64,000 nucleotides of DNA from Periglandula ipomoeae IasaF13 (taxonomy: Eukaryota; Ascomycota; Sordariomycetes; Hypocreales; Clavicipitaceae), in contig AFRD01000048.1 of the NCBI GenBank assembly GCA_000222875.2, forward strand, positions 54,829-118,828. Direction: 5' to 3'. Shown in pieces: positions 1 through 12,270 of the stretch. Numbering within the stretch: the stretch's first letter is position 1; each line of letters opens with the position of its first letter. A model generated the notes under the pieces. That model searched no databases. It had not been told where the DNA came from and saw only the letters and a program-made list of their open reading frames with translations. Both the position numbers and the translations under genes were made by a program.

Positions 1-17
1 TCCTCAGGTATATGGTA

Positions 18-3000
18 TCAGAAGGCATCCATGTCGAACGATCCTATGTTGTTGACGAATGCGGAGTACTTTTCTGCCTCGCCAGCAGCGTCATTGCCGT
101 TCATCCAGTAGAGCAATTCCAGATCAGCGCTGTCAGCCAAGGACTTGCCGAGATTGACGGACCGACGAACAGAATTCCCAGGGTCGGAAGAGTCATTGGG
201 ATTTTGCGTGGCCCGCTCGGCGCGGGGAACCTTGTTGATACTGACTTGTCCGTTGTTTCTCACGACAGCATATCCGCAACGCTCTAGGAGACGAGTCAAT
301 CGGTCACTCTGCGCATATAGCCTTTGAGTGAGATCCTTTGTTCGTGCGTCACGAGCATCGTACTGTGTGATCATGGCGGAAGACTTTCTCTGCAAACTTT
401 CGCTTCTTTGCTTGACCAACCGTAATTCTTCCTCGAGGCTCCCGACCTGAGATTGGCGCGATGCCACTTCCTCTGTTAATTGACCGACTTTCTTCTCCTC
501 AGACTCCAGTTTCTTCTGTAGCGTCTCTGAGCCGGTCTCGCCAGCCGAGAGTTGCGCTCGCAGCTGACTCAGCTCATTTCTGCTGGTGGCCAGTTCGTCT
601 TCCAAGGCTGACGCCCTAGCCTTTTCCTCTGATATGTTCTCACGAAGCTGTACTACGGTGTCTTCTTCTTCGGCCAGCTTTGACTGCAATTCTGTAACTT
701 GCAATTTGAGCTCGCCCACGGCAGCCACTGCATGCTCCAACTCGGCTTTGACCACAGCAGTGTCGCTCTCCACGTTTTTGATCTTGGCGAGAATGTCGCT
801 TATCTGGGATACGCAAGAATCTGTAAGGTCTGTGAGCTCGTTCGGAGCGGACTGGTCGGGCAAGAGTTCGGCGAAGATCTTGTGCAACGAATCGAGCTGG
901 CCTTCGGCAAGTTGCTCTGCCGTTTGCAGCTTCTGAAAAAGAGTTTGCTTCTCTTCGTGGGCAGTTCTGGTCTGCCGTTCTAGTGCTTCTAGCTGATCGC
1001 GCTGCATTTGCGTCTCTTTCCGAAGGAAGTCAACCTGTCCCTGTGCTTTCAAAGCCTCATCGGCTTTTTCCTTAGTCAGTTTCAAGACATGTGTTTCGAG
1101 CTCCTGGATTCTCCCGTCAAATGTTGCCTTCTCGTTCTCCCTAGATTCGTCAAAGTGTTCCATTTCGTCTTCTGTATCTTCGAGTCGAGCCTTTAAGGTT
1201 TTGATTTCACCCTCCAAAGATTTCCGCTCCTCGTCAAACTCTCGTTTCAGGGCCTCCATATTCTCGAGTAGATCTTTTTTGGTCGAATTCGCCTCCTGTA
1301 TCTGATTCTTGGCATCGTCGTGCTCTGTGTTTCGCGTGCTAAGATCTTTTTGAATACGGAGGGACCGCTGTTTCTCTTCGCGGAGCTCATTCTCCAATTG
1401 TGCAATTCGTCGAAGAAGAGGATCGGCGCCGTCAGAAGAGCGTCGACGATCTTCAAGACGAGTAGACCGGGCGGACGAGCTCGACCCACGACGCTCGTGG
1501 GGCTGATGATTCTGAGGGTGGAATAGATTTCCGGGTTGTGATGCTTGGCTTTGTCTGTGGAGCAAGTCTTCCAGACGCCTTACTCTGCTCTCTGCCGTCT
1601 TAAGTTTGCTTTCCACCTTGGATTTGTCATCCTGCAGTGAGCGAAGTAAGTCATCGTCGCCTCGAATCATCAATCCACTTCTGCCGAGAGCTGCGTCATG
1701 AACGCTACCGTTCTTAAACGCTTTCAGCCTCTTAGCCTGCTGCTTAGTAGGGCTATGAAGCTCCTGAACGAGTTTCTCAATGTCATCGAGAATTGTCTGA
1801 TCGGTATTTTGCTCTTGGAGAGACTGTACAAAGCTATCCAAGTCCTCCTTATCGACGTTTGGCCATGGAATGCCCTCTCCAACGAGATTTACCTCCAGAC
1901 CCATGACGGTTGTGTCGAGGGTTGGACCATACATGCTGCCAACCATTTTATGCCACTTTCTTCGTCTTTTTGACTCTTCTTCTTGAAATAGAGCCATTTC
2001 GTTGGCCAGGGTCGAAGAATCTGCCTTGACCTTGTCTTCCCACTCACGTCGACGAATTGTTTCGACAACGAACGAAGCGTACATGTAGGGCAGCTGATGA
2101 ATGAGTCGCAGATAGTTAAACGTAGTCATGTCATCCTCTGACTGATTCAGGACATTGATTTGCCCACGCACGTTGCTGTGTAAGGATGTAATGTCCGTGA
2201 TGGTTCGCATGCATCTTACAGACTCGGAGGCGATTGAGTTTCGAGCTTGGGTAGCATATTGAACCAGGTCGTCCATCTCTTGGGCACGCTTCTTGAGAGA
2301 TGGAACTAATCTCTCCGTATGGTTCGATGCTATTTTGGATGCCTGCGCAAGATCTCGCTGGGAACCGCTATACCCCAAAGCTGTGCGATAGTCGGAATCT
2401 ATCTGGCTGACAACGACCTCAATATCCTCCAAAAGCTGAGCGGAGTCGGTGCTGTGGCCCAAAGCCGAGCGATTTATCAGCTTGTCGAAATCTGCAATCA
2501 ACAATTCCAAACCTTTATACATCTGAGACGCAAGCTGGTCCAAGTTCGCGGCCTTGTCGCCGAATCGTCGACGGGCTGTTGGAGCAAGCTTGCCAGCCTT
2601 TCTCGCCGTATCCAATTCTATTAGATCCTCCAAGGTGGCCTCCCGCTTCATAATCTCTCCCATCGTCATGAAGTTGACCATGGCTGGAGATATGGGGGTA
2701 TCTCGGGCGAGCTTGATATGCTGTTCCCACATCGTAGCCAAATTCTCGTGCTCCGCAAGGGCAGGCTCAACCCATTTCTTTAGTTCCTGATATTTCGGCT
2801 CGATCTGTTTTACGCTAATTTCAAGATTGGCAACAGCTGCGTCCAAGCACTTGATCATGACGTCCATTTCGTCGTATCGAGCACTGGCTTCTGAGTTTAG
2901 GCGACCACATTCCTCGGCTAGCTTGATTGCCCAAGCCCGCCGCTCTTGGTATAAGCCTTGCCATGAAGAGATCGCTTGTACATCGTCTATCGAGTTCGGC

Positions 3001-3426
3001 GCATTGGGGATTGATAGCCTCGGGGGAAGCGGTGTGTCGGACACAAGCGATGAAGAGCTCGAAGAGGCCGAAGCCTGCGTCACTCGGATGTCGTAAATAT
3101 ACAGCTCTTTCTGTGTATTGATAAAAAGTCAACAACACTCCCACCGCCTCGCTGTATGTTGTTACTCGAGCCTGATATGGCACCGACCTCGACATGTAGA
3201 CTAGCGGACTTGACGCTGCGACCTTGTGGAGTCAGAGCAACCATGTGCTGGAGCGGCACGGAGCTGTGTCTTGATACCCATGTTTTCAAATCGTCGATGC
3301 TAGAGAGGCGTTGTCAGCGGCAAAGACGCAGCGAGGGACGGGGTGATGTTTGACGCACGTTGAAAACTGCGAGGTATCAACTTCAAGGCGCTGGCCCGTA
3401 TGGGCAATCAACACCTGCGTAGCCAT
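18..3426 (-). CDS. ATG11: Autophagy-related protein 11 (selective autophagy scaffold), 3' end out of frame
   Basis: Atg11 is the scaffold of selective autophagy (mitophagy, pexophagy): it binds cargo receptors and organises the phagophore assembly site. My model on the minus strand is three exons: 3359-3426, 3188-3299 and 18-3110. Together they give 1,090 residues to the first stop (TGA at 18-20). Residues 1-60 are the ubiquitin-like start (begins MATQVLIAHTGQ). An ATG17-like helical region follows to about residue 500, then long coiled coils (about 540-990). The splice junctions restore a continuous reading frame from the start codon (intron donors GTGCGT and GTCGGT). Past the stop, the sequence up to the window edge reads DTIYLR in the next frame. 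This resembles the start of the conserved Atg11 C-terminal domain (usual pattern x-E-T-I-Y-R-R), so the stop is probably a frameshift and not the true end. The family is usually longer than 1,090 residues. The gene diverges from the CENP-H gene. Identity is confident; the 3' end is not. Confidence 0.85.
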
Positions 3427-4269
3427 TTCCGAGACATTCTCCCGTCGCAGGCGAAGCGGCCGAGGCTGGGAGCCGTGAAAAGTGCGGAGGATGAGGCGTG
3501 GTGCGAGTCGATTTGAGGTGGTGAGAGAAGAAAGCTAAATGATAGGAAGTCTGGGATACCTACCCAGGTAGGTAGACGATAACAAGCGTGCGTAGCGATG
3601 CCTGAAGGCACAAAGGCGGCTCTGCGACCCTCAGCTTGAGCTGAGCCCACTGTGCGTTGGGCTAGGCAATCAGTATGACGCCCACGGCGGAGCAACAGCA
3701 CAGGGCTTTGAGACTGCAGCCGGATCCAGCCAGGCACGGGACGCAATAATGTCCAACTATACAGAGTACCTACCTAGGTAGGTACCTAAATGACACACAA
3801 TAGTCCGAGTCGCAATGCAAGCCGTATGCGCTTCGTCTGTAGTAATCTCTGCGTCGATAGCGACCACTTCAAATGCCGAAAAAAGGGCATCTTGAGCTGA
3901 TTATCTGTTTCTATTAGTCGACAGGCACCGGTTCCTGCAGCGTGACCTGCTGCATGGGGATCCATTCCGGCCCATCAACACCAGTAACACGCCTCGTGAC
4001 ACGCCCCAGCTGCTCCTTGTCTCGCTCCGCAATCACTTCGTGTTGCTCTCAACCACGGCACCACTCAGGACCCTGCATACCTAGGTGCCTAGTTAGGTAG
4101 AGGGAACGCACGCGGCAGGCACACGGCGCATGTACGATAATTAGTTTGTACCTCAGGAGCTTCTGACCGGGCTGACATCATCTGACGACCGAGGCTGTTG
4201 GATGAACCTCACAAACAAGCTTCCATACCTATTTCATTCGTTTGTCGCCGACACGAACCTGAAATAATT
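3427..4269. promoter_or_regulatory. Divergent intergenic region between ATG11 and the CENP-H gene
   Basis: This 843-nt gap must hold both 5'UTRs and promoters of two divergently transcribed genes. I see no TATA box that I would defend. It contains three copies or part copies of the palindromic ACCTACCTAGGTAGGT element, near 3558-3577, 3768-3788 and 4079-4101. No convincing open reading frame is present. Confidence 0.5.
3768..3788. repeat. Best copy of the dispersed palindrome ACCTACCTAGGTAGGT
   Basis: A near-perfect inverted repeat centred on CCTAGG. Similar shorter copies lie near 3558-3577, 4079-4101, 10706-10718, 54004-54016 and 62733-62745. All are outside the coding regions identified here. 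Comparable motifs are known to be common in Hypocrealean intergenic DNA; their function is not known to me. Confidence 0.6.
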
Positions 4270-5238
4270 ATGGACCAGCCACAAGATGTGTCCATGGTTG
4301 ATGAGTATGGCGAGCAACGCGCCGAAGTGGATTCTGAGCTTCCACTCTCCGGCGACGAGCAACGAGTCTTGGAGTTATATGACCAGTTGCAACAGTTGAG
4401 GTTGGAAATTGCGATGATCAACGCGCAAGCTGTATACCGTCCAGGTAAGTAGAAAATTTTGCCCATCTTTCCAGTTCTCTCATTCTCATATCAAACAAGA
4501 CTATATTCATGTTTTGAATCCATCACACCTTAAAAAGCTACAACGAAGCCAAGCTCACGTATACAATCGCAGTGACATCACCTGATGCAAGCACAGTCTC
4601 TGAGCAAACGCAACGAGACCTTCTCGAAGCAAGGGCTAATTTTCGGCTCCGAAATGATATGGTCGAGTCGGTCATGACAGTTAATCCCATCCTGAAGGCA
4701 GTCCACCATGGCACAAACGCATCACCAGCCGAACGGTAAGAACAACCTGCAGATTCCTTAGCACCAGACCAGAATTTCTCTCTCCGGAAAAATAATTTGA
4801 AAAACGTTTCAGATAGATTTTCAATTTGAAACTAACGAGGAACCACTGTTTTCATCTCGCAGAGACCTCTTGTCGTATATAGAGCGGCGTGACCAATCCG
4901 CCATGTCCGTAGCCAAACACGCCACAGACATAGGCTTCATCCGAAATGACCTGACTGAGGTCCAAAGTGACACAGCTCGCGTGATTCGGCAGAACGTTGA
5001 TCTCACATCGACCCTATTTGAGCTGGCTGAGGAGGTCAAGCAGAAGCAGGCATCGCGGCTAGATGATGAAGAGACGCAGAGTGAGATCAGGAAGCTAGAA
5101 GCGGCGATGAAGGCGAGCCGTCAGAGATGGAGGGTGATGAAGGGGCTAGCGAGCGGTATTGTGGCCGGGAGTGGTGTAGATTGGGCTCGCGATGCCAAGC
5201 TGAGAGAGGTTGTGCTGGATCTGGATGGAGACGATTAG
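4270..5238 (+). CDS. CENP-H-like inner kinetochore protein (Fta3/Mcm16 type)
   Basis: CENP-H is a subunit of the constitutive centromere-associated network, the inner kinetochore layer on centromeric chromatin. Three exons (4270-4444, 4573-4735, 4863-5238) join in frame to give 237 residues, usual for fungal CENP-H. The ATG at 4270 is the first in-frame methionine; the frame is open upstream but without an ATG. An acidic N-terminus is followed by coiled-coil-prone helices (about residues 35-60 and 110-200). The family hallmark is the C-terminus: a run of R, W and M (about 198-206), then GSGVDWARD (215-223), then an L-R-E-x-V-L-D acidic tail. The family call rests on this C-terminal signature, since the rest evolves fast. 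It diverges from ATG11. Confidence 0.82.
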
Positions 5239-7310
5239 CTGGGATTTTGGTGCCTATGTTGAATGTTGATAAGCTATCTGGATGGAATACATCGGTGTTA
5301 GACTACTACGACTTGAGCTCTTGCGGTGTCTGAGTTATTTGATCCCTGCTACTATGCTTTTTCGCTCGCCAACTCACTTATCTTCGTCTACACAGCTGAG
5401 CAGGTATTGTCACGTCCGCAGTGTACCTACAACAAGGCAACCAAACTACACAACTAACCGGAACTCTCGACTTCGTTCTCACGGCGTCAGTTGTTATCCG
5501 CCTTCCTCGACCGGGCAAGACAGCTTATCGCTAGGTATGTATTGAATCAGTGATACATATGAGTACGGACACAGTAGCATATAGATACTTCTAGCAAACA
5601 TCATAGATTCGCGGCTATTTCCCCCCAGTTCGCTGCTTATTGGTGCCCTGCGTACCATGAGTATCGGAACATCACAGAAAAATTCACGTCACTCATCAAG
5701 CTGAAAGATGTTGAACCCGGCAACAATAACCTTAAGCGGAATACAACGAGCTCGGAACTATCCCCCCCCCTTTGATGCTATTACAGCGATGTTCATTCTG
5801 AAGTAGACTCGATGATAATATGCTGAGTAAAACAAAAGCAATAACGCAGAATTGCCATATTCGTCACAACCTACCCAGTCTTTTGAGCTCACAGCTGCAT
5901 TCGCAGCTCACGTACGAGTTCTCCCCTAGCTGAGCCCCGAAAGACTTGCCAGCATTGAAAACTGCCTCCGACGGACTTGATCAGAGCATCTTGGAGCAAA
6001 ACTTTACAGCAAGCATAATGAAGATTCATTCACATATCTAGGCACGTCAACAACGTGATGATAATGAACGCAAAAAGCTGTCCCGGCTCAATCTTTCCAA
6101 TAGATAGCTTTCGGCAGCGTCTTTCACGGCGAGCGGCTTAAAACTCTGGATAAGTGTCCGTCATATCAGAACCGATTCATCGAAGACATACGCAGAGATT
6201 CTCCATGGTCAACTAGAATTCATTGTCGTCCGTTCACGGATCTAGCCTTTAGGATAACCGTATTGCGCGCATGAGACGCCGCCACAAGGCAGATTTTGGG
6301 ACCCTGGCGCCGAGTTTCGCAAGATGCATCGCCAATCATGGCAGTGACTTACATGGCAGTGGCTGTATGTACGTTCATTGACGTACCTACTATAATGTTC
6401 GTCGGCCCATATCGTAAGTCCAATTTTCCTTGCGTGGACATCGAAGGAGACCTACTTCGGTTCACCCACAAGCAAGCAAAGACTCAGACCAGGCACTGAG
6501 CGCATCACATCGTCGTATCAGGAACGTCTCAAACACGTCCGGGGCTGCACTGCCTCCATAGACCAACAGCGCCAACCGCTTACGGGGCGGATATTAGGAG
6601 GCCACCCAACGGCCCATTTCGAATCAACAATGACCAAAATGGAAATACACCGTCGACATGATAGGTCAACGAGGCACATGGAAGAATAGCCTGGGTAGCC
6701 TATTCTGGCAGTACATTCCAGGGCGTCGATGATATCCAGGCACCAGGAGCTGACCACCTCACCACACATGCACGTGATGCGGCTTGGCGATTTCGATATG
6801 TGATGTGATACGGAGTAGTTTCACACATAATCCGGATATCAAGTACCAGCCAGGCTGCAGCCTTGGAGCCTGTTTTCGGCAATCGTCTTCTCTCAAGTAG
6901 CTCAGACGTGAATTCCCACAGGAACTCCCGTTGGTTCTTGGGGTCTTGGTGGATTTCTTGGCTGAAATGTAGGAGGACGGCGCTCTACTGCCCGCGATAT
7001 CAGTCTGATGCAAACAGGCCGGCCTTGGTGTGGTGAACTACGAGCGACTGAGAATCATGTGGAATTCTTGCCAATGACGACTGATTAGGTACCGCCAGGG
7101 TGGTTTGTAATTTCGGCGAGTGAAATGCAATTCGATAGTTTTCCTGCTCCGTAGAGGAAGAACACATAATCCGATTGGTGTTAATCACAGCACCATTGAA
7201 CGAGTATAAGAGGTTTCGAGAACGAAGTCATAAAGGATATAGCAATCGTAGGTAAAGCGTAGTGGAGCTACAGCTCATGATATTCCCACAAATGTGACCA
7301 AGAGGACTGA
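5239..7310. other. Gene-free DNA downstream of the CENP-H gene
   Basis: No open frame longer than about 90 codons looks coding on either strand, and I could not assemble a spliced gene. The first few hundred bases are presumably the CENP-H 3'UTR. A cytosine homopolymer sits at about 5762-5771. Simple sequence is otherwise scarce, and I see no transposase, reverse transcriptase or terminal repeat. Confidence 0.5.
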
Positions 7311-10300
7311 GAAATTACGGACGAAGCGACATTGAACCTGTTACCAGAATGGCCTGCAGTCGCGGAACAATGCTCATGAAGTTGCTGCTTCCCAATAAAG
7401 CAAGTGCGCAGTCAGGATGATCAGATGTATGATCATAATATCTCGCGTTGTTGTTTCCTGTCAACCGCAGCATGTCAATCGAGGATAGCATGCAACAGCT
7501 GCCAGATATAATAGAATGCACGCATGGCACGCCTTGGAAAGAGTGTTTAGGTTGACGAGCGAGCGGAGATGTCAAGAGTGAGAGCGGGTGAGTCAGCAAC
7601 GTGAACACGCGAGGGCCGCTCTCAGGCCTGGCTGATCTGACGCGGACCAGAACAGAGAGAAAGAGTGAGTGAGGGTGGAATCGCAAGAGCACTGTTGGGT
7701 TGGGGGGCGGCTGGGTGTCGGAATCGTGAGAGCCAGGCGGAGCCCCTTTGGCTGGATGGGCAGGTACAGCACAGTATCAGAAAGAAAGGGCGCTACCTCA
7801 GCACAGAGAGATTGGTGTGTTGCGTACCCGCCCCAAGTCTCTGCGTGTACCTGGCGTGGGCTGTGGCCCTGTCTGGCCTTGTGCGCACCATGGAATGATG
7901 GAACGCCACAGACGATGGCCAGCTCCACGCGCCATGAGCTTGCCTGCTTGCTTTGCCTTCCCTGCCCTGCCCTGCCCTGCCTCGCCTTGCATGTTTGCGG
8001 CGACGACACGAAAGGCGAGACAATATTAGCCCAGCTTCTCTCATGGGGGTATGCTTGCTCGGAGCTGGATCCTCATGTTTGAGCTAGTCGTGGTAGCGGG
8101 AGCTCAACGCGCTGCGTCACAGACGAAGAGTCGTTTGTTAACCACCATCGGAGCTCCCAGAGCTGCCAGAGCTTCCGCCTCGCCTCGCCATCACATCAGA
8201 GCTCGAATCATGGTCGATTGCGCCTCTGGCCCTCCAGGGTTCGTCACCATGGGGATCGGCCGGTCATCTGCATGTTAATCCTGTGTTTCCCTAAACCCCG
8301 TCGATGCCGATATTACGGAATTGCGCCTGTCCCACGACCTCGTCAGCAGCAAGATACGGGCGAAGGCATGCTTCTGCTAGTTTGGAGGAGTTGTGGCTTT
8401 GCTGTTGTGCGGTACTGACTGGGCAGGTATCGGCACAAGGTTCTGTCGTGAGACGATACATGTCGTCATGCAGGTCATCAGGTACCCCGCCCGCCACCTT
8501 GGCCTGACGACGAGCTCGCCTTTGGAACAGCTCCGTCGTGGGAATTGTTCGATCAGTTTCAGCAACTCTTGCATAGTTTAGCTTGCTGCCCCAGCCAGGT
8601 CGCCAAAGTTGTTGAACTCCGAGGCCCTGCCCCTGTCGATACTGTTCACCTGTGCAGCGTCGGCAGACGACGTCGCTTTCCAAAGCAGTGCAGTCAGTGC
8701 GAGACGTGTGCGAGCATAGCGGAAATAGATACTTTCGCACCCTGACCGGAAAACCCAGAATGGCAATAATCAATCTTTTGATAGACACACAAGATCCTGC
8801 AATTACGTCTTGAATGCTGGATACAGAAGCCCACAGGCTGGGCAATGATGCGGCAGCAAGCCAGTGTGGTTTCGATGTAGTTATGTGCTCTTCTGTCGTT
8901 GTTGCACTCGATCTAATACTGTATGCTGTATGTGGACAGGTCACTATCTATGTAAGATGTTGATTTATACTCTCATGCCTAGATATACATGCATTGGTGT
9001 ATATTGCTGTAGGTCGTTATTCAAATAGTCCTGGCATGTATATTATATCAGTCTGACGAAATTTTTTATGGCCACTAACTGTATTACTTTCTCGCTCTGC
9101 CAAAACACATGCAAAAGTCTAGTGCTATTGTGAGGCACAGCCGCTTGCCTCGAACTGGATGACCAAATGTCCAGCACCAAAGTTTTTCGTTTATGGGCAT
9201 TTCAAGGACATCCATGCAAGTGTTACTGCTGATGAAACCATCCGTGATATGCCAGAAGGGAGGGTAACTTGAAGCTCCACGTCGAGTGGCTGTTCGCTAG
9301 CTTTGCTACCTCTTCTGCAACGCACTCGAAAAGGCTGTTTCCCGCAGTCCTTTCACTCAGCTCGTCCCTGTAGTATAATTTACCAAATGCCGCTCATGGT
9401 TTTTAGCACTAGGACATGTCTCTTGATACGAAAACAAGAACTGTGCTACAAGAAGCGTGCCGGTCCGGACCAGATAGTTGTAGCCTCGCTGTATTCACGT
9501 ACGTCCCAGCCAAGGCGCCCATCTTTGAACTGATGCGGTTGCCCGACTTGGATGACGCCTTTGCGCAAGCGCTGAAGGGATGGCACCTCCCCAGAAGCAA
9601 TCGCGTGCGGTTGTTGCGGAGCAGATGCCCGTGGGAACGGGCCCGGGACTCCGGTCCATGCAAATGGGAAGCGAGCAGGGATATTATCAGATTCGCGGGC
9701 ATTCGATTCAGCAGCTTTCGAGCGGCGCCAAAGAACCCCGAGCAGAATGAGGAACAGTGATTAGCTGCAGAAAGCGAATCGTGTCAAAACCAGCCCTTCG
9801 CAAAGCAAGGGCACAGCAATTGTTTACAGCCTACGGCTCACACATGAATGCAAAACCACAACGATAGTCTGACGGATAGACAAAATGGACATATCGTAGT
9901 CTCAGAATGAAATGGTGGCGTTGCACAAACAGATTGACGACGCGAAGTGCCGAATCAGACAGATGAAAAATAGTCTGGTCGGGATCAGAGAGAAAAAGAA
10001 ATGGCATGGCCATATTTTGCGCAGGCTCGGGACCTGGATCGCCCTCGTCTCATCAGACATTGGGCGGGCTGGCTGGCTCGAAGAGGCATGGCACGCAGGA
10101 GCAAGCACAGCTCGAGTTCCAACCCACCTGCTTTGCGTCCATATCAGTATTGTATACAGTGCGGATACGACGAAGTGGAACGCGGTACAGCGCCATTGTA
10201 CCCTGCCTCGGCGCAACCATCAACTCGCGCAATGTACCATTACAGTACCACACAAAAACACGCCCGTCTCCGGCGCGTGCATGGGCACAGAGTCGAGTGT

Positions 10301-11560
10301 CCAGCCCACACAACACAGCCAGTCAGCTCAGCCAGTGCAGTCATGAGCCCCTCTTGCCTGGTCAACAGCTCCCACGTCGCGCCAGGGGAGACTTGGAGGC
10401 ACGGAGTGTGTGTTTGAGGGACGGGAGTGCGAAGGCGAGAAATGCTCGATACTCGAAGCTTCGTCCACATGGAAAGGGCGAACGAGCGGTTGACTGGGGG
10501 CTGGCATGCACCGTCGCGCCACGGCCTGTTGTACCTTGTACACGGCGCAGGTACGAGCATGCTCTGCTCTGCTCTGCTCAACTCTGCTTGCTTGCTCCTG
10601 CTCCCGCTCCATGCACCTCCTCTGCGCTCGGTGTTTGTCGCTTCCGATGTCAAGTCAGTCAGTCGCGCGGCCAACTCCTCCCTGCTCCTTGTGCTCCTTC
10701 TCCTGCCTACCTAGCCTTTGCCCGCCTTCCCCTCCTGTCGCAAAGCCCCTCTTTCGCCATACTTGGAAGCGCGTCCAGAGCAAAACGAAGCACAGCAATC
10801 GCCGCTGCCCGTGATGAGCTCTCCCCTACCACTAATAATACTCAGTACCACCTAGCACTTTACATGGCAACCCCCAAGTCAGACTGCTCAGCCTAGCACG
10901 TATGTGTTAGACGCATGTCAATGCTGGCCGCAACGCTCTTTGTGGCCACGCCCACTCGCTCCTCCCTTCGCAGGCGCACTCCCCCAGCTCTTGTTTTGGT
11001 GTGAGAGCATGGTCGATAAATTGCGTACCTGGTACTCGGCACATGGCAGAGGACGAGTTTGATCTTGCTTGATTGAGCAGTAAGCGTGATGATGGACATT
11101 CTTTGTTAGCAACGACGAAGAAATAACGTGGTCTTTTTTTCGTTGTCCGAGGAAAAAAAGTTGTAATATAAAAAACCACAATACAGGGCTGGAAGGGCAA
11201 GGGTGCGAGGCTTCCGCCAGCTTCAGATTAGACGTGGATTTGGAGGAAGGCACGCCTGGCAGGAGCAGTTGTTGTGCACACCCGCAACGGAGAGTCGGGC
11301 TGTGACTGGCGTGTGTGTACGTGTGTGTGGTGTCGAGCTTGTGTGGGCGGGCAGTAGCAGTGACCTGTCTCGGCCAGGCTTGGGCTGGGATGACTAGGGG
11401 CCTGTGACTTGGAGGAACTTGGAAGGGACATGGGCTGGACTGGACTGTGCCGGCCGCGTTCCTCCACTTTGCTCTGAGCACACACGCTTTCTCCCACGCT
11501 GCCCACCCAACGGTCGCGCGTGCGCTCAATCACTCGCCCGCCGCCCGCCCATAGTAAAAA
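7311..11560. other. GC-rich gene-free stretch with short tandem runs
   Basis: Several frames stay open for 90-296 codons, but their products are low-complexity (R, P, S, C, H rich), overlap each other on both strands and show no domain. I take them as a result of GC-rich composition. Tandem runs include CCCTG repeats (about 7957-7981) and CTCTG repeats (about 10561-10580). The right end grades into the NHP6 promoter. Seen alone it could hide a non-coding transcript or a fast-evolving small gene, but nothing here supports one. Confidence 0.45.
7957..7981. repeat. Short CCCTG tandem repeat
   Basis: About five tandem copies of CCCTG, the last ones imperfect, inside the gene-free block. No associated gene is visible. 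Confidence 0.7.
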
Positions 11561-11663
11561 GGCTCTCTCTCCCCTCCTCTTCTCCCATACAAATTTCCCA
11601 CCCAAATTCTCCCATACAAACCGCCTCCCGCGTTCACCTCACAACACACAAACGCGACCTTTG
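11515..11663 (+). promoter_or_regulatory. Pyrimidine-rich core promoter and 5'UTR exon of NHP6
   Basis: From about 11565 to 11640 the plus strand is dominated by C and T with repeated TTCTCCCATACAAA-like segments. Such CT-rich tracts are typical just upstream of transcription starts in strongly expressed filamentous-fungal genes. It ends at a strong donor (GTGAGT at 11664) that I assign to a 5'UTR intron of NHP6. Confidence 0.5.
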
Positions 11664-12258
11664 GTGAGTACCTTGCCCATGCCCTGCATCGCCGCCAGTA
11701 CCAGGTCACTTGCAGTACGAGCATCATCTGCAACACTCTGTTGTCGTCTTTCTCGCGAGCTTTTTTCTATGTTCAGAATTGAATTTTTGCATCTGCAGCG
11801 GTTCGATTCGGGCCTTCAGAGTGTTGTGCATCGTGCATCGTCGTTCCTGACCTTGGTCCTTCGCTTTTCATTTTGCTCTACCCTTGATACGCGCCGCACG
11901 CCTAGATCCATTAACAAGACTGACAAAGGCATTTCAGCAACAGACTACTCAGTCACCACATTTCCATCCTTTCCCACAGACTTCCGTCAGGTAGGTGAAT
12001 TTCGTCTTTGCCCTCATTTTTGACTCGCAAAGGACTCGTTTGGTGCGCGGGTGTCGCCACAATTGCTTGTGTGCCTCACTCACGCAACACTGAGATCCCT
12101 TTCACTTACACGCGACCCATCGACGCATCGTCTTGCTCGCGTCGTTTAAGTGTCGCCGCCTGGCGCCATGCCACCACGGCGTGCCACTTGGACGATTTTC
12201 ACCCACCTTAACCGCACTCTCACTCCACGAAGGCATCGCATACTAATGTCCCTCACAG
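11664..12258 (+). other. Probable 595-nt 5'UTR intron of NHP6
   Basis: The donor is G|GTGAGT at 11664 and the acceptor CTCACAG ends at 12258, twelve bases before the NHP6 ATG. A nearly perfect branch site, TACTAAT, starts at 12241 just upstream of the acceptor. A second possible internal junction (CAG then GTAGGT near 11990) could make a skipped or extra UTR exon. Long 5'UTR introns are common in abundant fungal chromatin genes. The boundaries are inferred from splice signals only. Confidence 0.55.
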
Positions 12259-12270
12259 TCAACTTTCAAA

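Noticed and set aside
10006..10896. A 296-codon open frame on the plus strand
   Set aside because: Low-complexity R/S/P/A/C-rich product, overlapped by equally long frames on the other strand; no domain. It fits GC-rich noise.
10918..11529. A 203-codon minus-strand frame
   Set aside because: Overlaps the NHP6 promoter, has no family resemblance, and mirrors frames on the plus strand.
11798..11812. GGTTCGATTC resembling a tRNA B box
   Set aside because: No A box at the right distance and no cloverleaf could be drawn; it lies inside the NHP6 leader intron.
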